DNA of 53,692 bases from Clostridium sp. UBA4108 (GCA_002381695.1 DFXM01000047.1:404-54095); one strand, 5' to 3'. Positions 8,528-17,549 are shown, counted from the stretch's first letter. Notes: generated from the sequence alone by a model not told the origin. A program made the numbers and translations.

Positions 8528-8542
8528 TATTGAATGCTTGAG

Positions 8543-8574
8543 ATAATTGCCAGTATATACTGGCAATTATTTTA
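8543..8574 (+). terminator. Terminator or attenuator after tig
   Basis: A perfect 28-bp palindrome (8543-8570), able to form a 12-bp stem with a 4-base loop, is followed by a short TTT. The weak U-tract suggests partial read-through to clpP. Confidence 0.65.
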
Positions 8575-8647
8575 AATAAAAAAGGTTAAAACATGATAAA
8601 AAGGTTAAAATAGAGAATAGGCATTAGTGTGCCAGAGGAGGTTTATT

Positions 8648-9232
8648 ATGAGTTTAGTACCAATGGTAGTAGAGCAAACTGGTAAGGGTGAAAGATCTTA
8701 TGACATTTACTCTAGATTATTAAAGGAAAGAATTATATTTTTAGGTGATGAAGTTAATGATGTAACAGCTAGTTTAATAGTTGCTCAACTTCTATTTTTA
8801 GAATCTGAAGACCCTGATAAGGACATACAGCTTTATATAAATAGTCCAGGAGGATCAATAACTGCAGGTATGGCGATTTATGATACTATGAATTATATAA
8901 AAGCAGATGTAAGTACTACTTGTATAGGTATGGCAGCATCTATGGGAGCATTTTTATTAGCGGCAGGAGCAAAAGGAAAGAGATTTGCACTTCCTAATAG
9001 TGAAATAATGATACATCAGCCACTTGGAGGCTTCAAGGGTCAAGCTACAGATATAGAAATTCATGCAAATAGAATTTTAAAAACTAAAGAAACTCTTAAC
9101 AAGATATTAAGTGAGAGAACAGGTCAGCCATTAGAGAAAATAAGCAAAGATGTTGAGCGAGATTACTTCATGTCTGCTGATGAAGCTAAAGAGTATGGAC
9201 TAGTAGATGAGGTTATAGAAAAGAAGAAATAG
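8648..9232 (+). CDS. clpP: ATP-dependent Clp protease proteolytic subunit
   Basis: ClpP forms the tetradecameric serine-protease barrel fed by ClpX. It is 194 aa with the catalytic triad Ser98 (GMAASMGAF), His123 (MIHQPLGG) and Asp172 (ERDYFMSA), at the canonical numbering. I choose ATG 8648, which has AGAGGAGG 7 bases upstream and gives the usual MSLVPMVVEQ start; the frame is open from 8627. It lies 18 bases before clpX and is cotranscribed with it. No CtsR or CIRCE element is visible upstream. Confidence 0.98.
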   Translation: MSLVPMVVEQTGKGERSYDIYSRLLKERIIFLGDEVNDVTASLIVAQLLFLESEDPDKDIQLYINSPGGSITAGMAIYDTMNYIKADVSTTCIGMAASMGAFLLAAGAKGKRFALPNSEIMIHQPLGGFKGQATDIEIHANRILKTKETLNKILSERTGQPLEKISKDVERDYFMSADEAKEYGLVDEVIEKKK

Positions 9233-9250
9233 CTTTAAAGGGGTGTCAAG

Positions 9251-10543
9251 ATGCCAAGAAATGAAGAGAAGAAAAAATTCAAGTGTTCTTTTTGTGGTAA
9301 AACTGAAGAGCAAGTTAGAAGACTAATTGCAGGTCCAGGGGTATATATTTGTGATGAGTGTATTGAACTTTGTTCTGAAATAATAGTTGATGAAAAAGAA
9401 GATGATGTTCAAATAGATATGAACACCCTTCCTAAACCACAAGAAATTAAAAAATATTTAGAGCAATATGTTATAGGTCAAGATGAAGCAAAAAAGGCAT
9501 TGGCCGTAGCAGTATACAATCATTACAAGAGGATAAGAACCTCCGCTATTGATGATGATATAGAGTTACAGAAAAGCAATATACTTTTATTAGGACCTAC
9601 GGGTTCAGGAAAAACTTATCTTGCACAGACTTTAGCAAAGATGTTAAATGTACCATTTGCTATTGCAGATGCAACTACATTGACAGAAGCAGGTTACGTG
9701 GGAGAAGATGTAGAAAATATACTTTTGAAATTAATTCAAAATGCAGATTATGATGTAGAGAGAGCTGAAAGAGGAATTATATATATTGATGAAATAGATA
9801 AAATTGCTAGAAAATCAGAGAATCCATCTATAACTCGTGATGTATCTGGTGAAGGAGTTCAGCAAGCATTATTAAAAATTCTTGAGGGAACTACAGCATC
9901 GGTACCTCCACAAGGAGGAAGAAAGCATCCGCATCAAGAATTTATACAAATTAACACAGCTAATATCCTGTTTATTTGCGGAGGAGCTTTTGATGGAATT
10001 GAAAAAATTATTTCAAAAAGAACTCAAAAATCATCTATGGGATTTGGAGCAGATATAACTTCAAAGGATAAAAAAGGTGTTGGAGAGCTATTAAAGGATA
10101 TACTTCCAGGAGATTTACTAAAATTTGGTCTAATACCTGAGTTTGTAGGAAGAATTCCTATAATAGTAACATTAGATTCACTAGACGAAGAAGCATTAAT
10201 AAAAATATTAAGTGAACCTAAGAATGCATTGGTTAAACAATATCAAAAATTATTAGAAATTGATGATGTTAGATTAGAGTTTGATAAAGATTCCCTTGAG
10301 GGAATTGCTAAAGAAGCAATAAAAAGAAATACTGGAGCGAGGGGATTAAGAGCTATAATTGAAGATATTATGAGGGAAATTATGTATGAGGTACCTTCAA
10401 GAGAAGAAGTTGAGAAGGTTATTATTCATAAAGAAACCTTAGAAAATAAAATTCCAGAGTATATTATAGCTAAAAGTGGTAAAAGAGAAGCAATAAAAAT
10501 TGAAAATAAAACTAGAGCAAGAAGAAGTCCAGAACTTGCTTAG
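9251..10543 (+). CDS. clpX: ATP-dependent Clp protease ATP-binding subunit ClpX
   Basis: ClpX is the AAA+ unfoldase that recognises substrates and feeds ClpP. The N-terminal zinc domain has C12, C15, C34 and C37. Walker A GPTGSGKT is at 115-122, the pore loop GYVG at 148-151, and Walker B IIYIDEID ends at D180/E181. A C-terminal small domain with GARGLRAIIEDIM follows. The length of 430 aa is normal. The ribosome site AAAGGGG precedes ATG 9251. A good terminator closes the clpP-clpX unit. Confidence 0.98.
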   Translation: MPRNEEKKKFKCSFCGKTEEQVRRLIAGPGVYICDECIELCSEIIVDEKEDDVQIDMNTLPKPQEIKKYLEQYVIGQDEAKKALAVAVYNHYKRIRTSAIDDDIELQKSNILLLGPTGSGKTYLAQTLAKMLNVPFAIADATTLTEAGYVGEDVENILLKLIQNADYDVERAERGIIYIDEIDKIARKSENPSITRDVSGEGVQQALLKILEGTTASVPPQGGRKHPHQEFIQINTANILFICGGAFDGIEKIISKRTQKSSMGFGADITSKDKKGVGELLKDILPGDLLKFGLIPEFVGRIPIIVTLDSLDEEALIKILSEPKNALVKQYQKLLEIDDVRLEFDKDSLEGIAKEAIKRNTGARGLRAIIEDIMREIMYEVPSREEVEKVIIHKETLENKIPEYIIAKSGKREAIKIENKTRARRSPELA

Positions 10544-10546
10544 GTG

Positions 10547-10579
10547 AAAGAAGCTATTTGTTTAAATAGCTTCTTTTTA
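10547..10579 (+). terminator. Terminator after clpX
   Basis: A 12-bp perfect stem (10548-10559 with 10564-10575) has a GTTT loop and a run of Ts to 10578. Confidence 0.9.
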
Positions 10580-10670
10580 TAATTAAATGTAAATAATGTA
10601 AAATATAGCTAGATAATGGTTAAGTTATGTGCTAAAATATGGATAAAATACTTTTAAGGGGGTCTTACTT

Positions 10671-10916
10671 ATGAGTACAGTAAATTACTGTGTCCAATGC
10701 CAAAGAATATTTTTGAATGAAAACTCATGCGAATTTTGTGGTTCTGATAATATCAGAGAACTTAAGAAAAATGCACCTATTAATGTAATTGGTACAAAAT
10801 TAAAAGGAAGAGTACTTAAAATTAAAGATGGCAATGCAACCCTTATAATGAATACAGAAAGTAATGAAAGAATGCTGAAAGAATATGATTTAAAGGAATT
10901 AAAAAAGATTTTGTAA
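10671..10916 (+). CDS. Small zinc-ribbon protein
   Basis: The 81-aa cytoplasmic protein has two CxxC knuckles near its N terminus (YCVQCQ and CEFCGS), which would hold one zinc. They are followed by a small beta-rich domain (IGTKLKGRVLKIKDGNATLIM). The function is unknown. The strong site TAAGGGGGTC precedes ATG. It has its own terminator, so it is a single-gene unit between clpX and lonB. The zinc-ribbon reading is from the cysteine spacing only. Confidence 0.8.
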   Translation: MSTVNYCVQCQRIFLNENSCEFCGSDNIRELKKNAPINVIGTKLKGRVLKIKDGNATLIMNTESNERMLKEYDLKELKKIL

Positions 10917-10924
10917 TATAAAAG

Positions 10925-10963
10925 TTAAGAATTATCTAATAAAAAGATAGTTCTTAATTTTTT
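10925..10963 (+). terminator. Terminator after the zinc-ribbon gene
   Basis: A 13-bp stem (10925-10937 with 10945-10957, one G-T pair) is followed by TTTTTT. Confidence 0.88.
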
Positions 10964-11024
10964 GTTAAAAAACTAAAAATTCTATTATGTAGAATATTAA
11001 CCCAAATTATTGTAAATAATAGTA

Positions 11025-12785
11025 ATGTATTTGCTAGATTTTATAAAAGGGAGGGAAAGTTATTCTATTATAGAAATAATAGATAACGCACATATGGCAT
11101 CAGGAGCGATTTTAATTATGCTGATACAGCTTTTAGTTACAGTAATAATGGGAATTTATTTTTTTAATGCACTACAGAATCAAAGATCATCAAAGGTAGT
11201 GATAAACAAAGATAATTCTAAAGAGTGTGAAAAATTAAGAAATTTAAGAAGTATAAGCTTGACAGAACCATTAACAGAAAGAAGTAGACCTACATCATTT
11301 CATGAGATAATTGGCCAAGAGAAAGGAATAAAGGCGTTAAAGGCTGCAATTTGTGGACCTAATCCGCAGCATATAATTATATATGGACCACCAGGAATTG
11401 GTAAAACTGCAGCAGCTAGATTAGTTCTTGAAGCGGCAAAGAATATTGATATATCACCATTTGGGGTATATTCAAAATTTGTTGAAATAGATGCTACCAC
11501 AATTAGATTTGATGATAGAGGAATAGCAGATCCACTAATAGGTTCAGTGCATGATCCTATATATCAGGGGGCAGGGCCACTAGGTGTAGCAGGTGTACCA
11601 CAACCTAAACCTGGAGCTGTGACTAAGGCACATGGAGGAATCTTGTTTATTGATGAAATTGGAGAATTACATCCTATAGAAATGAATAAGTTATTAAAAG
11701 TATTAGAAGATAGAAAGGTATTTTTAGACAGCGCATATTATAATCCAGATGATCCTAATATGCCGTCTTATATAAAGGAAATTTTTGATGAAGGATTACC
11801 AGCTGATTTTAGGCTTATTGGAGCAACTACAAGAAAACCAGAGGAAGTTATACCTGCAATTAGGTCAAGATGTATAGAAATATTTTTTAGGGCATTAGAA
11901 CCAGAGGAGATAAAATTAATAGCAAGAAATGCAATTGAAAAAATAAATTTAGTCATAGAAGATGATGCTTTAGATATAGTAGGAAAGTATGCATCTAATG
12001 GAAGAGATGCTGTTAATTTAGTTCAGTTAGCAGCAGGAATTGTAATAAATGAAAAAAGAAATGCCATTACCGTTAATGAAATAGAATGGGTTGTTGAAAA
12101 TGGCCAATATACACCTAGACCAGATAAAAAAATAAATTCAACGTGTAAAATTGGATATGTAAATGGATTAGCAGTTTATGGAGCTAATATGGGAGCGGTT
12201 ATGGAGATTGAAGCTAGTGCAATAAAGACTAAGGGTATAGAGGGAACAGTTAAAATAACAGGTGTAGTTGAAGAAGAGGAGCTTGGGGAAAGTGGAAGAA
12301 AATTACGAAGAAAAGGGACAGCTAAAAACTCTATGGATAATGTTATTACTGTATTAGAACGTTTTTATAATATAGATGTAAGAAAGTATGACATACATGT
12401 GAATTTTCCAGGTGGAGTTCCTGTGGATGGTCCATCGGCGGGCATTAGTATTACTACTGCATTATATAGTGCTATAACAGGAAAGATGATTTATAATACT
12501 ATTGCTATGACAGGAGAAATATCTATCCATGGAGAGGTAAAGCCTGTAGGTGGAGTAACAGCAAAAATTAATGGAGCTATGAGGGCAGGAGTTAAAAAAG
12601 TATTAATTCCTAAAGAGAATTGGCAAGAAAATTTTAAATCTTTCACAGGTATAGAAATAATTCCAGTTAGTAATATAAATGAAGTAATAGATCATGCTAT
12701 AGTTAAGGAACATCTACTTCATATTAATGTTGATAATATAGAGCAAAATTTAGATAGAGTGTCAATGACTCAACTAGATGCATAA
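11025..12785 (+). CDS. lonB: ATP-dependent protease LonB (membrane-anchored)
   Basis: This AAA+ Lon-type protease in Bacillus acts in the forespore. With M1 at 11025, a membrane helix spans about residues 27-47 (AILIMLIQLLVTVIMGIYFF). Walker A GPPGIGKT is at 121-128, Walker B is ILFIDEIGEL, and the Ser-Lys dyad is Ser471 (DGPSAGIS) and Lys514. The start is uncertain: ATG 11025 has no ribosome site. A strong AAAGGGAGGG at 11046-11055 precedes only ATT 11067 at normal spacing, and the Bacillus protein aligns from about ATG 11094. It is adjacent to lon. Confidence 0.93.
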   Translation: MYLLDFIKGRESYSIIEIIDNAHMASGAILIMLIQLLVTVIMGIYFFNALQNQRSSKVVINKDNSKECEKLRNLRSISLTEPLTERSRPTSFHEIIGQEKGIKALKAAICGPNPQHIIIYGPPGIGKTAAARLVLEAAKNIDISPFGVYSKFVEIDATTIRFDDRGIADPLIGSVHDPIYQGAGPLGVAGVPQPKPGAVTKAHGGILFIDEIGELHPIEMNKLLKVLEDRKVFLDSAYYNPDDPNMPSYIKEIFDEGLPADFRLIGATTRKPEEVIPAIRSRCIEIFFRALEPEEIKLIARNAIEKINLVIEDDALDIVGKYASNGRDAVNLVQLAAGIVINEKRNAITVNEIEWVVENGQYTPRPDKKINSTCKIGYVNGLAVYGANMGAVMEIEASAIKTKGIEGTVKITGVVEEEELGESGRKLRRKGTAKNSMDNVITVLERFYNIDVRKYDIHVNFPGGVPVDGPSAGISITTALYSAITGKMIYNTIAMTGEISIHGEVKPVGGVTAKINGAMRAGVKKVLIPKENWQENFKSFTGIEIIPVSNINEVIDHAIVKEHLLHINVDNIEQNLDRVSMTQLDA

Positions 12786-12820
12786 TAAAGTTAACAGATA
12801 ATATAAAATAGATTATTAAT

Positions 12821-12885
12821 AGCATATTGTTATCTTATGTAGTGACTTGTTTTCTAGTAAGATAATAATATGCTATGATTTTTAT
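12821..12885 (+). terminator. Terminator after lonB
   Basis: A 17-bp stem (12821-12837 with 12858-12874, one G-T pair) and a loop of about 20 bases are followed by ATGATTTTTAT. It separates lonB from the lon promoter. Confidence 0.7.
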
Positions 12886-12916
12886 ACACATTATTGCTTT
12901 CTTTAGGTTATTTTAA

Positions 12917-12980
12917 TTGAAAAAAGCGCATTTTATATGTATAATATACTAGTTCAATTATATTCTAAATTAGAATATAA
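12917..12980 (+). promoter_or_regulatory. lon promoter with a downstream palindromic operator
   Basis: TTGAAA (12917-12922) and TATAAT (12940-12945) are exactly 17 bases apart. Starting 12 bases past the -10 is a perfect 11-1-11 inverted repeat (TTATATTCTAA at 12958-12968, TTAGAATATAA at 12970-12980). It lies just after the expected transcription start, where a bound repressor would block initiation or elongation. It is not a CtsR or CIRCE site. Confidence 0.7.
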
Positions 12981-13036
12981 AGTTTAAAGAATTAAAGGAT
13001 GATAGTAAGATAATTTATATAGAAAAGAGGGATAAA

Positions 13037-15349
13037 ATGGAGAATAACATAATTAAACTTCCGTTAATTCCATTGAGAGGTTTGAGTATTTTTCCTCATA
13101 TGATTCTACATTTTGATGTAGGAAGAGAGAAATCTATAGAAGCTATTAATATAGCCATGAATAATGAACAAAAGGTATTTTTAGTAGCACAAAGGGATGC
13201 TAAGAATGAAGAACCTGAACAAGAAGATGTATATAAAATAGGTACTATATGTACTATAAAACAATTTATGAAGCTTCCAGGAAATTATTTAAGAGTTTTA
13301 GTTGAAGGAGAGAAGAGAGGAAGACTTGTAAGTTTTAAAGAGGATGAGAATTATATAAGTGGAGAAATTGAGGAAATAGAGGAATCTGAATGGAATGATG
13401 ATATACAGATATCAGCACATAGGAATTGTTTAAATGAAGCTATTGACGAGTATATTGAATTAACAGGAAATCATTCTAGTGAAATAGTATATGAAATTGA
13501 GAAAGAAGAGGACAATAGTGTATATTGTGATGTCATAGGAGCATTTTTAATTATTAATCAGGATGAAAAACAAGAGCTTCTTGAGTTATTAGATATAAAA
13601 GAAAGAATGGAAAAGCTTTTAGTAATATTGGAAAGAGAAATTGAGATTTTAAAAGTAGAAAAAAATATAGGAAACAAAGTAAAGAGTAAAATTAATCAAT
13701 CTCAAAAGGAATATTATTTAAGAGAGCAACTAAGAGTGATACAAGAAGAATTAGGGGAAGATGATGAGTTAGCAAAAGAAATTAAGGAATATGAAAAAAA
13801 GATTAGTAAAAGTAAGCTTCCTAAAGAAGTTAAAGAGAAGGCTGAATATGAATTAAATAGACTAAAAAGTTCAGGTGGCTTTTCCCAAGAGAGTGGAGTA
13901 ATAAAGACATATTTGGATTGGGTTCTTGATTTGCCATGGAGCAAATTAACTAAGGATAGCTTAGATTTAAATAATGCTGCAAAAATACTTGATGAAGAGC
14001 ATTATGGATTAGAAGATGTGAAGGAAAGGATCATAGAATATTTAGCAGTAAGGAGAGTTAGCAAGACTCTTAAGGCGCCTATTTTATGTTTAGTAGGACC
14101 TCCGGGAGTGGGGAAGACATCTATAGCTAAATCCATAGCCAATTCATTAGGAAGAAAATTTGTTAGAATGAGTCTTGGTGGAGTAAAAGATGAAGCAGAG
14201 ATAAGAGGACATAGGAAAACCTATGTAGGAGCTATACCAGGAAGAATAATTTATGCAATGAAAGAAGCTGGATATAAAAATTCAGTATGTCTTTTAGATG
14301 AGGTCGATAAACTATCTAGAGATTATAAAGGTAATGTGGAAGATGCATTATTGGAAGTATTAGATAGCGAACAAAATAAAACTTTTAGAGACCATTATTT
14401 AGAATTAGATTTCGATTTATCTAAAGTATTATTTATAACTACAGCCAATACTCTAGATACAATTTCACGACCACTTTTAGATAGAATGGAAATAATAGAA
14501 GTATCAGGATACACTTCAGAGGAAAAATATAATATAGGAAAAAAATATCTTTTACCTAAAATAAAAAAAGAATATTCTATAGATGATGAAAGCATATCTA
14601 TAACAGACAATGCTATAAGGATTATTGTAGAAAATTATACAAGGGAATCTGGAGTAAGAAATCTTGAGAGAAAGATGGCTACAGTTATAAGAAAAGCCAT
14701 AACTGAAATAGTACAACAAGATAAATCAAAGATAATTATTAATGCAACCATGGTAAAGAAGTATTTAGGACCAGAGATATATACTTATGAGAATTTAAAG
14801 GAAGAAGATAGAATTGGAGTTGTAACTGGGCTAGCTTGGACAGGATATGGTGGAGATACCTTACCAGTAGAAGTAACAGTAATGGAAGGTGATGGAAAAT
14901 TACAGTTAACAGGACAGTTAGGAGATGTAATGAAAGAATCTGCTAAGGCTGGTTACAGCTATATAAGAGCTAATTGTAGTAAATATGATATTGACCAGGA
15001 TTTCTATAAGAAAAAAGATATTCATATTCATATACCTGAAGGTGCTATTCCTAAAGATGGTCCATCAGCAGGAGTTACTATGATTACTGCTATGGTTTCG
15101 GCATTAGGTGGGAAAAAGGTTAGCTACAGAGTCGCAATGACTGGAGAAATAACATTAACAGGTAGAGTACTTCCAATTGGAGGTCTTAAGGAGAAAAGTT
15201 TAGCGGCATATAGAATGGGGATAAAAACTATTATTATTCCTAAGGATAATGAGAGGGATCTTAAAAAAATTCCTAAAGATGTAAAAAGCAATATTAAATT
15301 TATTGCAGTAGAGAAAGTAGAAGATGTATTAAAAAATGCACTTATCTGA
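13037..15349 (+). CDS. lon: ATP-dependent protease La (LonA)
   Basis: This is the soluble Lon protease (770 aa) that degrades damaged and regulatory proteins. The N-terminal LON substrate domain spans about residues 5-205 (LPLIPLRGLSIFPHMILHFD). A coiled region follows, then AAA+ with Walker A GPPGVGKTS and Walker B VCLLDEVDKL. The protease domain has Ser677 (KDGPSAGVT) and Lys720, 43 residues apart as in the family. ATG has AAGAGGG. It probably runs into ysxC, since no terminator is seen in the 154-base gap. Confidence 0.98.
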   Translation: MENNIIKLPLIPLRGLSIFPHMILHFDVGREKSIEAINIAMNNEQKVFLVAQRDAKNEEPEQEDVYKIGTICTIKQFMKLPGNYLRVLVEGEKRGRLVSFKEDENYISGEIEEIEESEWNDDIQISAHRNCLNEAIDEYIELTGNHSSEIVYEIEKEEDNSVYCDVIGAFLIINQDEKQELLELLDIKERMEKLLVILEREIEILKVEKNIGNKVKSKINQSQKEYYLREQLRVIQEELGEDDELAKEIKEYEKKISKSKLPKEVKEKAEYELNRLKSSGGFSQESGVIKTYLDWVLDLPWSKLTKDSLDLNNAAKILDEEHYGLEDVKERIIEYLAVRRVSKTLKAPILCLVGPPGVGKTSIAKSIANSLGRKFVRMSLGGVKDEAEIRGHRKTYVGAIPGRIIYAMKEAGYKNSVCLLDEVDKLSRDYKGNVEDALLEVLDSEQNKTFRDHYLELDFDLSKVLFITTANTLDTISRPLLDRMEIIEVSGYTSEEKYNIGKKYLLPKIKKEYSIDDESISITDNAIRIIVENYTRESGVRNLERKMATVIRKAITEIVQQDKSKIIINATMVKKYLGPEIYTYENLKEEDRIGVVTGLAWTGYGGDTLPVEVTVMEGDGKLQLTGQLGDVMKESAKAGYSYIRANCSKYDIDQDFYKKKDIHIHIPEGAIPKDGPSAGVTMITAMVSALGGKKVSYRVAMTGEITLTGRVLPIGGLKEKSLAAYRMGIKTIIIPKDNERDLKKIPKDVKSNIKFIAVEKVEDVLKNALI

Positions 15350-15503
15350 TGGCTACGCACACTACATTACTCTAGGTTAAATTTGTGGTTTTTTTAGGTG
15401 CGAATAGGTCCCTAGATAAGTACTTCTAAGCTTCAATTTGAAGAGTTATATGAATATAAAACTTTATTTGAAGCGAAGAATTACTTGATTGGAGAGATGA
15501 AAA

Positions 15504-16094
15504 ATGGAAATTAAACAAGCAGAATTTAAGATATCAGCAGTAAAACCAGAGCAATATCCCGTGGATAATAGGATAGAGATTGCATTTGTAGGAAGATCTA
15601 ATGTGGGAAAATCCTCACTTATTAATACTTTAACCAATAGAAGAAAGTTAGTTAAGGTTAGTGGGACACCAGGAAAAACTAGACTTATTAATTTTTTCAC
15701 AATAAATAATGAATTTTATTTTGTAGACTTACCTGGATATGGATATGCTAAGGTATCTAAAAGTGAAAAAGCAAATTGGGGAAAAATGATGGAAATGTAC
15801 CTAATTAATAGGCCCCAGTTGAAGAAAGTAGCTCTATTAGTAGATTGTAGACATAAACCAACTGGCGATGATATATTAATGTATGACTGGATAAAGCACT
15901 ATGGATATGAAGTAATTGTAGTTGCAACTAAAAAGGATAAACTTACTAAAAATGAGCTTCAAAAAAGTGTTAAAGTTATAAGAGAAACCCTAAAGCTTTC
16001 AAAAGAAGATAATATAGTTTTCTTTTCATCCCTTAAAAAAGAAGGTAAAGAAGAACTGTTGGAAGAGATGTTTAAAGGTATAGAGATAATTTAA
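15504..16094 (+). CDS. ysxC: Ribosome biogenesis GTPase YsxC/EngB
   Basis: This essential circularised TRAFAC GTPase assists late 50S subunit assembly. G1 GRSNVGKSS starts at residue 30, the G2 Thr lies in the GTPGKTR segment, G3 DLPGYG is at 75-80, and G4 TKKD is at 142-145. At 196 aa it is typical. The gene order lon-ysxC is the same in Bacillus. The site GGAGAG lies upstream of ATG 15504. A strong terminator follows. Confidence 0.97.
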   Translation: MEIKQAEFKISAVKPEQYPVDNRIEIAFVGRSNVGKSSLINTLTNRRKLVKVSGTPGKTRLINFFTINNEFYFVDLPGYGYAKVSKSEKANWGKMMEMYLINRPQLKKVALLVDCRHKPTGDDILMYDWIKHYGYEVIVVATKKDKLTKNELQKSVKVIRETLKLSKEDNIVFFSSLKKEGKEELLEEMFKGIEII

Positions 16095-16100
16095 ATTTAA

Positions 16101-16142
16101 AAATCTAAGGAATTTTATTATAAATTCCTTAGATTTTTTTTG
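16101..16142 (+). terminator. Terminator after ysxC
   Basis: A 15-bp perfect stem (16101-16115 with 16122-16136) is followed by a run of Ts to 16141. Confidence 0.93.
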
Positions 16143-16294
16143 TGCCAATTTTATCGTATATACATATGATGTAATATAACTTAAATATTTAAAACCTAAG
16201 AAAATTTAAAAAAATCACAGTGTCAAAATGAATATGTAATCATACTATGTAATATACAAAAGAGTATAAAAAATTGATATAAGGAGGAAATCAA

Positions 16295-16765
16295 ATGGAA
16301 AACTATTCAAACTTATTAAACTTACTAAGTAGTATGAATACCTCTAGTGAAGATGGAGCTGCACCACTTTCATCATCATGTTCAGGAGGTAGGAATAGAA
16401 TATTAATATGGGTATTCCTAATTATAATATTCTGTTGTTGTGGAAGAGGCTCTGGAGGCTTTGGAGGCTTTGGAGGATTTGGAAACCGTTGCTTTGGAAA
16501 TAACTTTGGAGGATGCGGATGTGGAGGCGGAGGCGGATGCGGATGTGGATGCGGATGCGGAGATGATTGCTGCTGCTGCTGTGGTAAACGTAAGAGAAAT
16601 GAAGAAGTTCTTTGTGTACAAATAGATCCATGTTGCTTAAATAATATTTGTGGAAATAGATTTGGCGGCGGATTTGGTGGCGGATTTGGTGGCGGATGTG
16701 GCTTTGGTGGATGCTGGTGGATCATTATATTTATAATTTTTGCATTAAATAGAAAGATATGCTAA
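16295..16765 (+). CDS. Gly/Cys-rich membrane protein (156 aa), spore-surface-like
   Basis: I do not recognise an exact family. By hand count it has 39 Gly and 23 Cys in 156 residues. Order: a Ser-rich head (1-33), a hydrophobic segment (36-46, ILIWVFLIIIF) ending in CCC, GGF repeats (52-63), an alternating CG tract (74-89), five consecutive Cys (92-96), a basic KRKR, CVQIDPCC, GGGF repeats (123-139) and a C-terminal hydrophobic stretch (WWIIIFIIFAL). The Gly-rich run plus short hydrophobic tail recalls the YjcZ/SscA spore proteins of Bacillus. AAGGAGG is present. It is first in a cluster of related proteins. Confidence 0.8.
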   Translation: MENYSNLLNLLSSMNTSSEDGAAPLSSSCSGGRNRILIWVFLIIIFCCCGRGSGGFGGFGGFGNRCFGNNFGGCGCGGGGGCGCGCGCGDDCCCCCGKRKRNEEVLCVQIDPCCLNNICGNRFGGGFGGGFGGGCGFGGCWWIIIFIIFALNRKIC

Positions 16766-16870
16766 AAACTAAAAGCTAAATTAATCAATAACTTAAGAAA
16801 TATGAATTGATAAATACTACACCGAAATTAAAAAGCTAAGAAAATATATAGAAAAATGGAGGATATAAAC

Positions 16871-17230
16871 ATGTGTGGATGTGGAAACAATAGATGCGGA
16901 AATTTTGGATTTGGAAATTTTGGATTTGGAAATACAGGATGTTTTCAGCCATGTACAGCATTGCTAGTAATACTAATATTATCTAATCAAGGATTATTAG
17001 ATGGTGGAAAAGAATCCAGAAATGCACTGACCCTATTATTCTTATTCTGGTTATGCGGATGTAGGGGAGGATTTAATAACAACTTCTTACCACAAAATAG
17101 TTGTTGCTGTGACAATAGGAGTGGAAGTAGCTGCGGATGTAATTGTGGATGCTGTTGCAAATGCAAATGCAAATGTAAGTGCAAAGAAGAAAAATGCAAA
17201 TGTAGAAATATAAAAGTTTGCTGTAGCTAA
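16871..17230 (+). CDS. Cys-rich hydrophobic protein with a CKCKCKC tail (119 aa)
   Basis: The protein starts MCGCGNN; the frame opens at 16856, but TGGAGG sits 7 bases before ATG 16871, in the same arrangement as the paralogue at 17295. It has 24 Cys. The layout is FGFGN repeats, GCFQPC, a hydrophobic stretch (TALLVILIL), a polar link ending LLDGG, a second hydrophobic stretch (ALTLLFLFWLCGC), then a Cys tail CGCNCGCCCKCKCKCKCK resembling a metallothionein. It is a paralogue of the 17295 gene through the two hydrophobic stretches; the tail is unique. Metal binding or disulfide cross-linking is inferred. Confidence 0.8.
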   Translation: MCGCGNNRCGNFGFGNFGFGNTGCFQPCTALLVILILSNQGLLDGGKESRNALTLLFLFWLCGCRGGFNNNFLPQNSCCCDNRSGSSCGCNCGCCCKCKCKCKCKEEKCKCRNIKVCCS

Positions 17231-17294
17231 AATAAAATTATAACTAAAGATATTAAGTAATTAAGCTAAAACAATAAGTTGGGAGGATATAAAC

Positions 17295-17525
17295 ATGTGT
17301 GGATTCGGAAATAATGGATTCGGGAATACAGGATGTTTTCAACCATGTATAATTCTTTTGATAATAGTTATATTTAAAAATTTAGATCTGCTAGATACAA
17401 AATGTAATCCAAATGCAAAAACTGCACTAACATTATTATTCTTATTTTGGATATGTGGATGTAACGGTTTTGGCGGAAATTTTCTAACATCTTTTAATCA
17501 AGGATGTAATAGATGTTGTTGCTAA
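17295..17525 (+). CDS. Cys-rich hydrophobic protein, tail-less paralogue (76 aa)
   Basis: It shares with the upstream gene the start MCGxGNN, the motif GNTGCFQPC, a hydrophobic segment (LLIIVIF), LLD, and ALTLLFLFWICGC. It stops with CNRCCC in place of the long CK tail and has ten Cys. The ribosome site and first codons are almost identical in DNA to those of the 16871 gene, so this is a tandem duplication that diverged. The likely topology is two short membrane-associated helices with Cys-rich ends. The function is unknown. Confidence 0.78.
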   Translation: MCGFGNNGFGNTGCFQPCIILLIIVIFKNLDLLDTKCNPNAKTALTLLFLFWICGCNGFGGNFLTSFNQGCNRCCC

Positions 17526-17549
17526 TAATAAAATAATTTCATAACAACA

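Noticed and set aside
8575..8647. CtsR or CIRCE heat-shock operator before clpP
   Set aside because: Neither the heptad repeat nor the CIRCE inverted repeat is present.
15350..15503. Terminator or riboswitch between lon and ysxC
   Set aside because: CTCTAGG/CCCTAGA has a loop of about 35 bases and no U-tract; nothing convincing.
16241..16248. CATACTAT as a sporulation sigma-E -10 element
   Set aside because: The possible -35 (GTCAAAAT) is only 11 bases away, too close; not enough to claim a sporulation promoter.
16303..16725. Long antisense frames (Pro/His-rich and Ser/Ala-rich) opposite the Gly/Cys gene
   Set aside because: They are reverse reads of GGN and TGY codon runs; no ribosome site.
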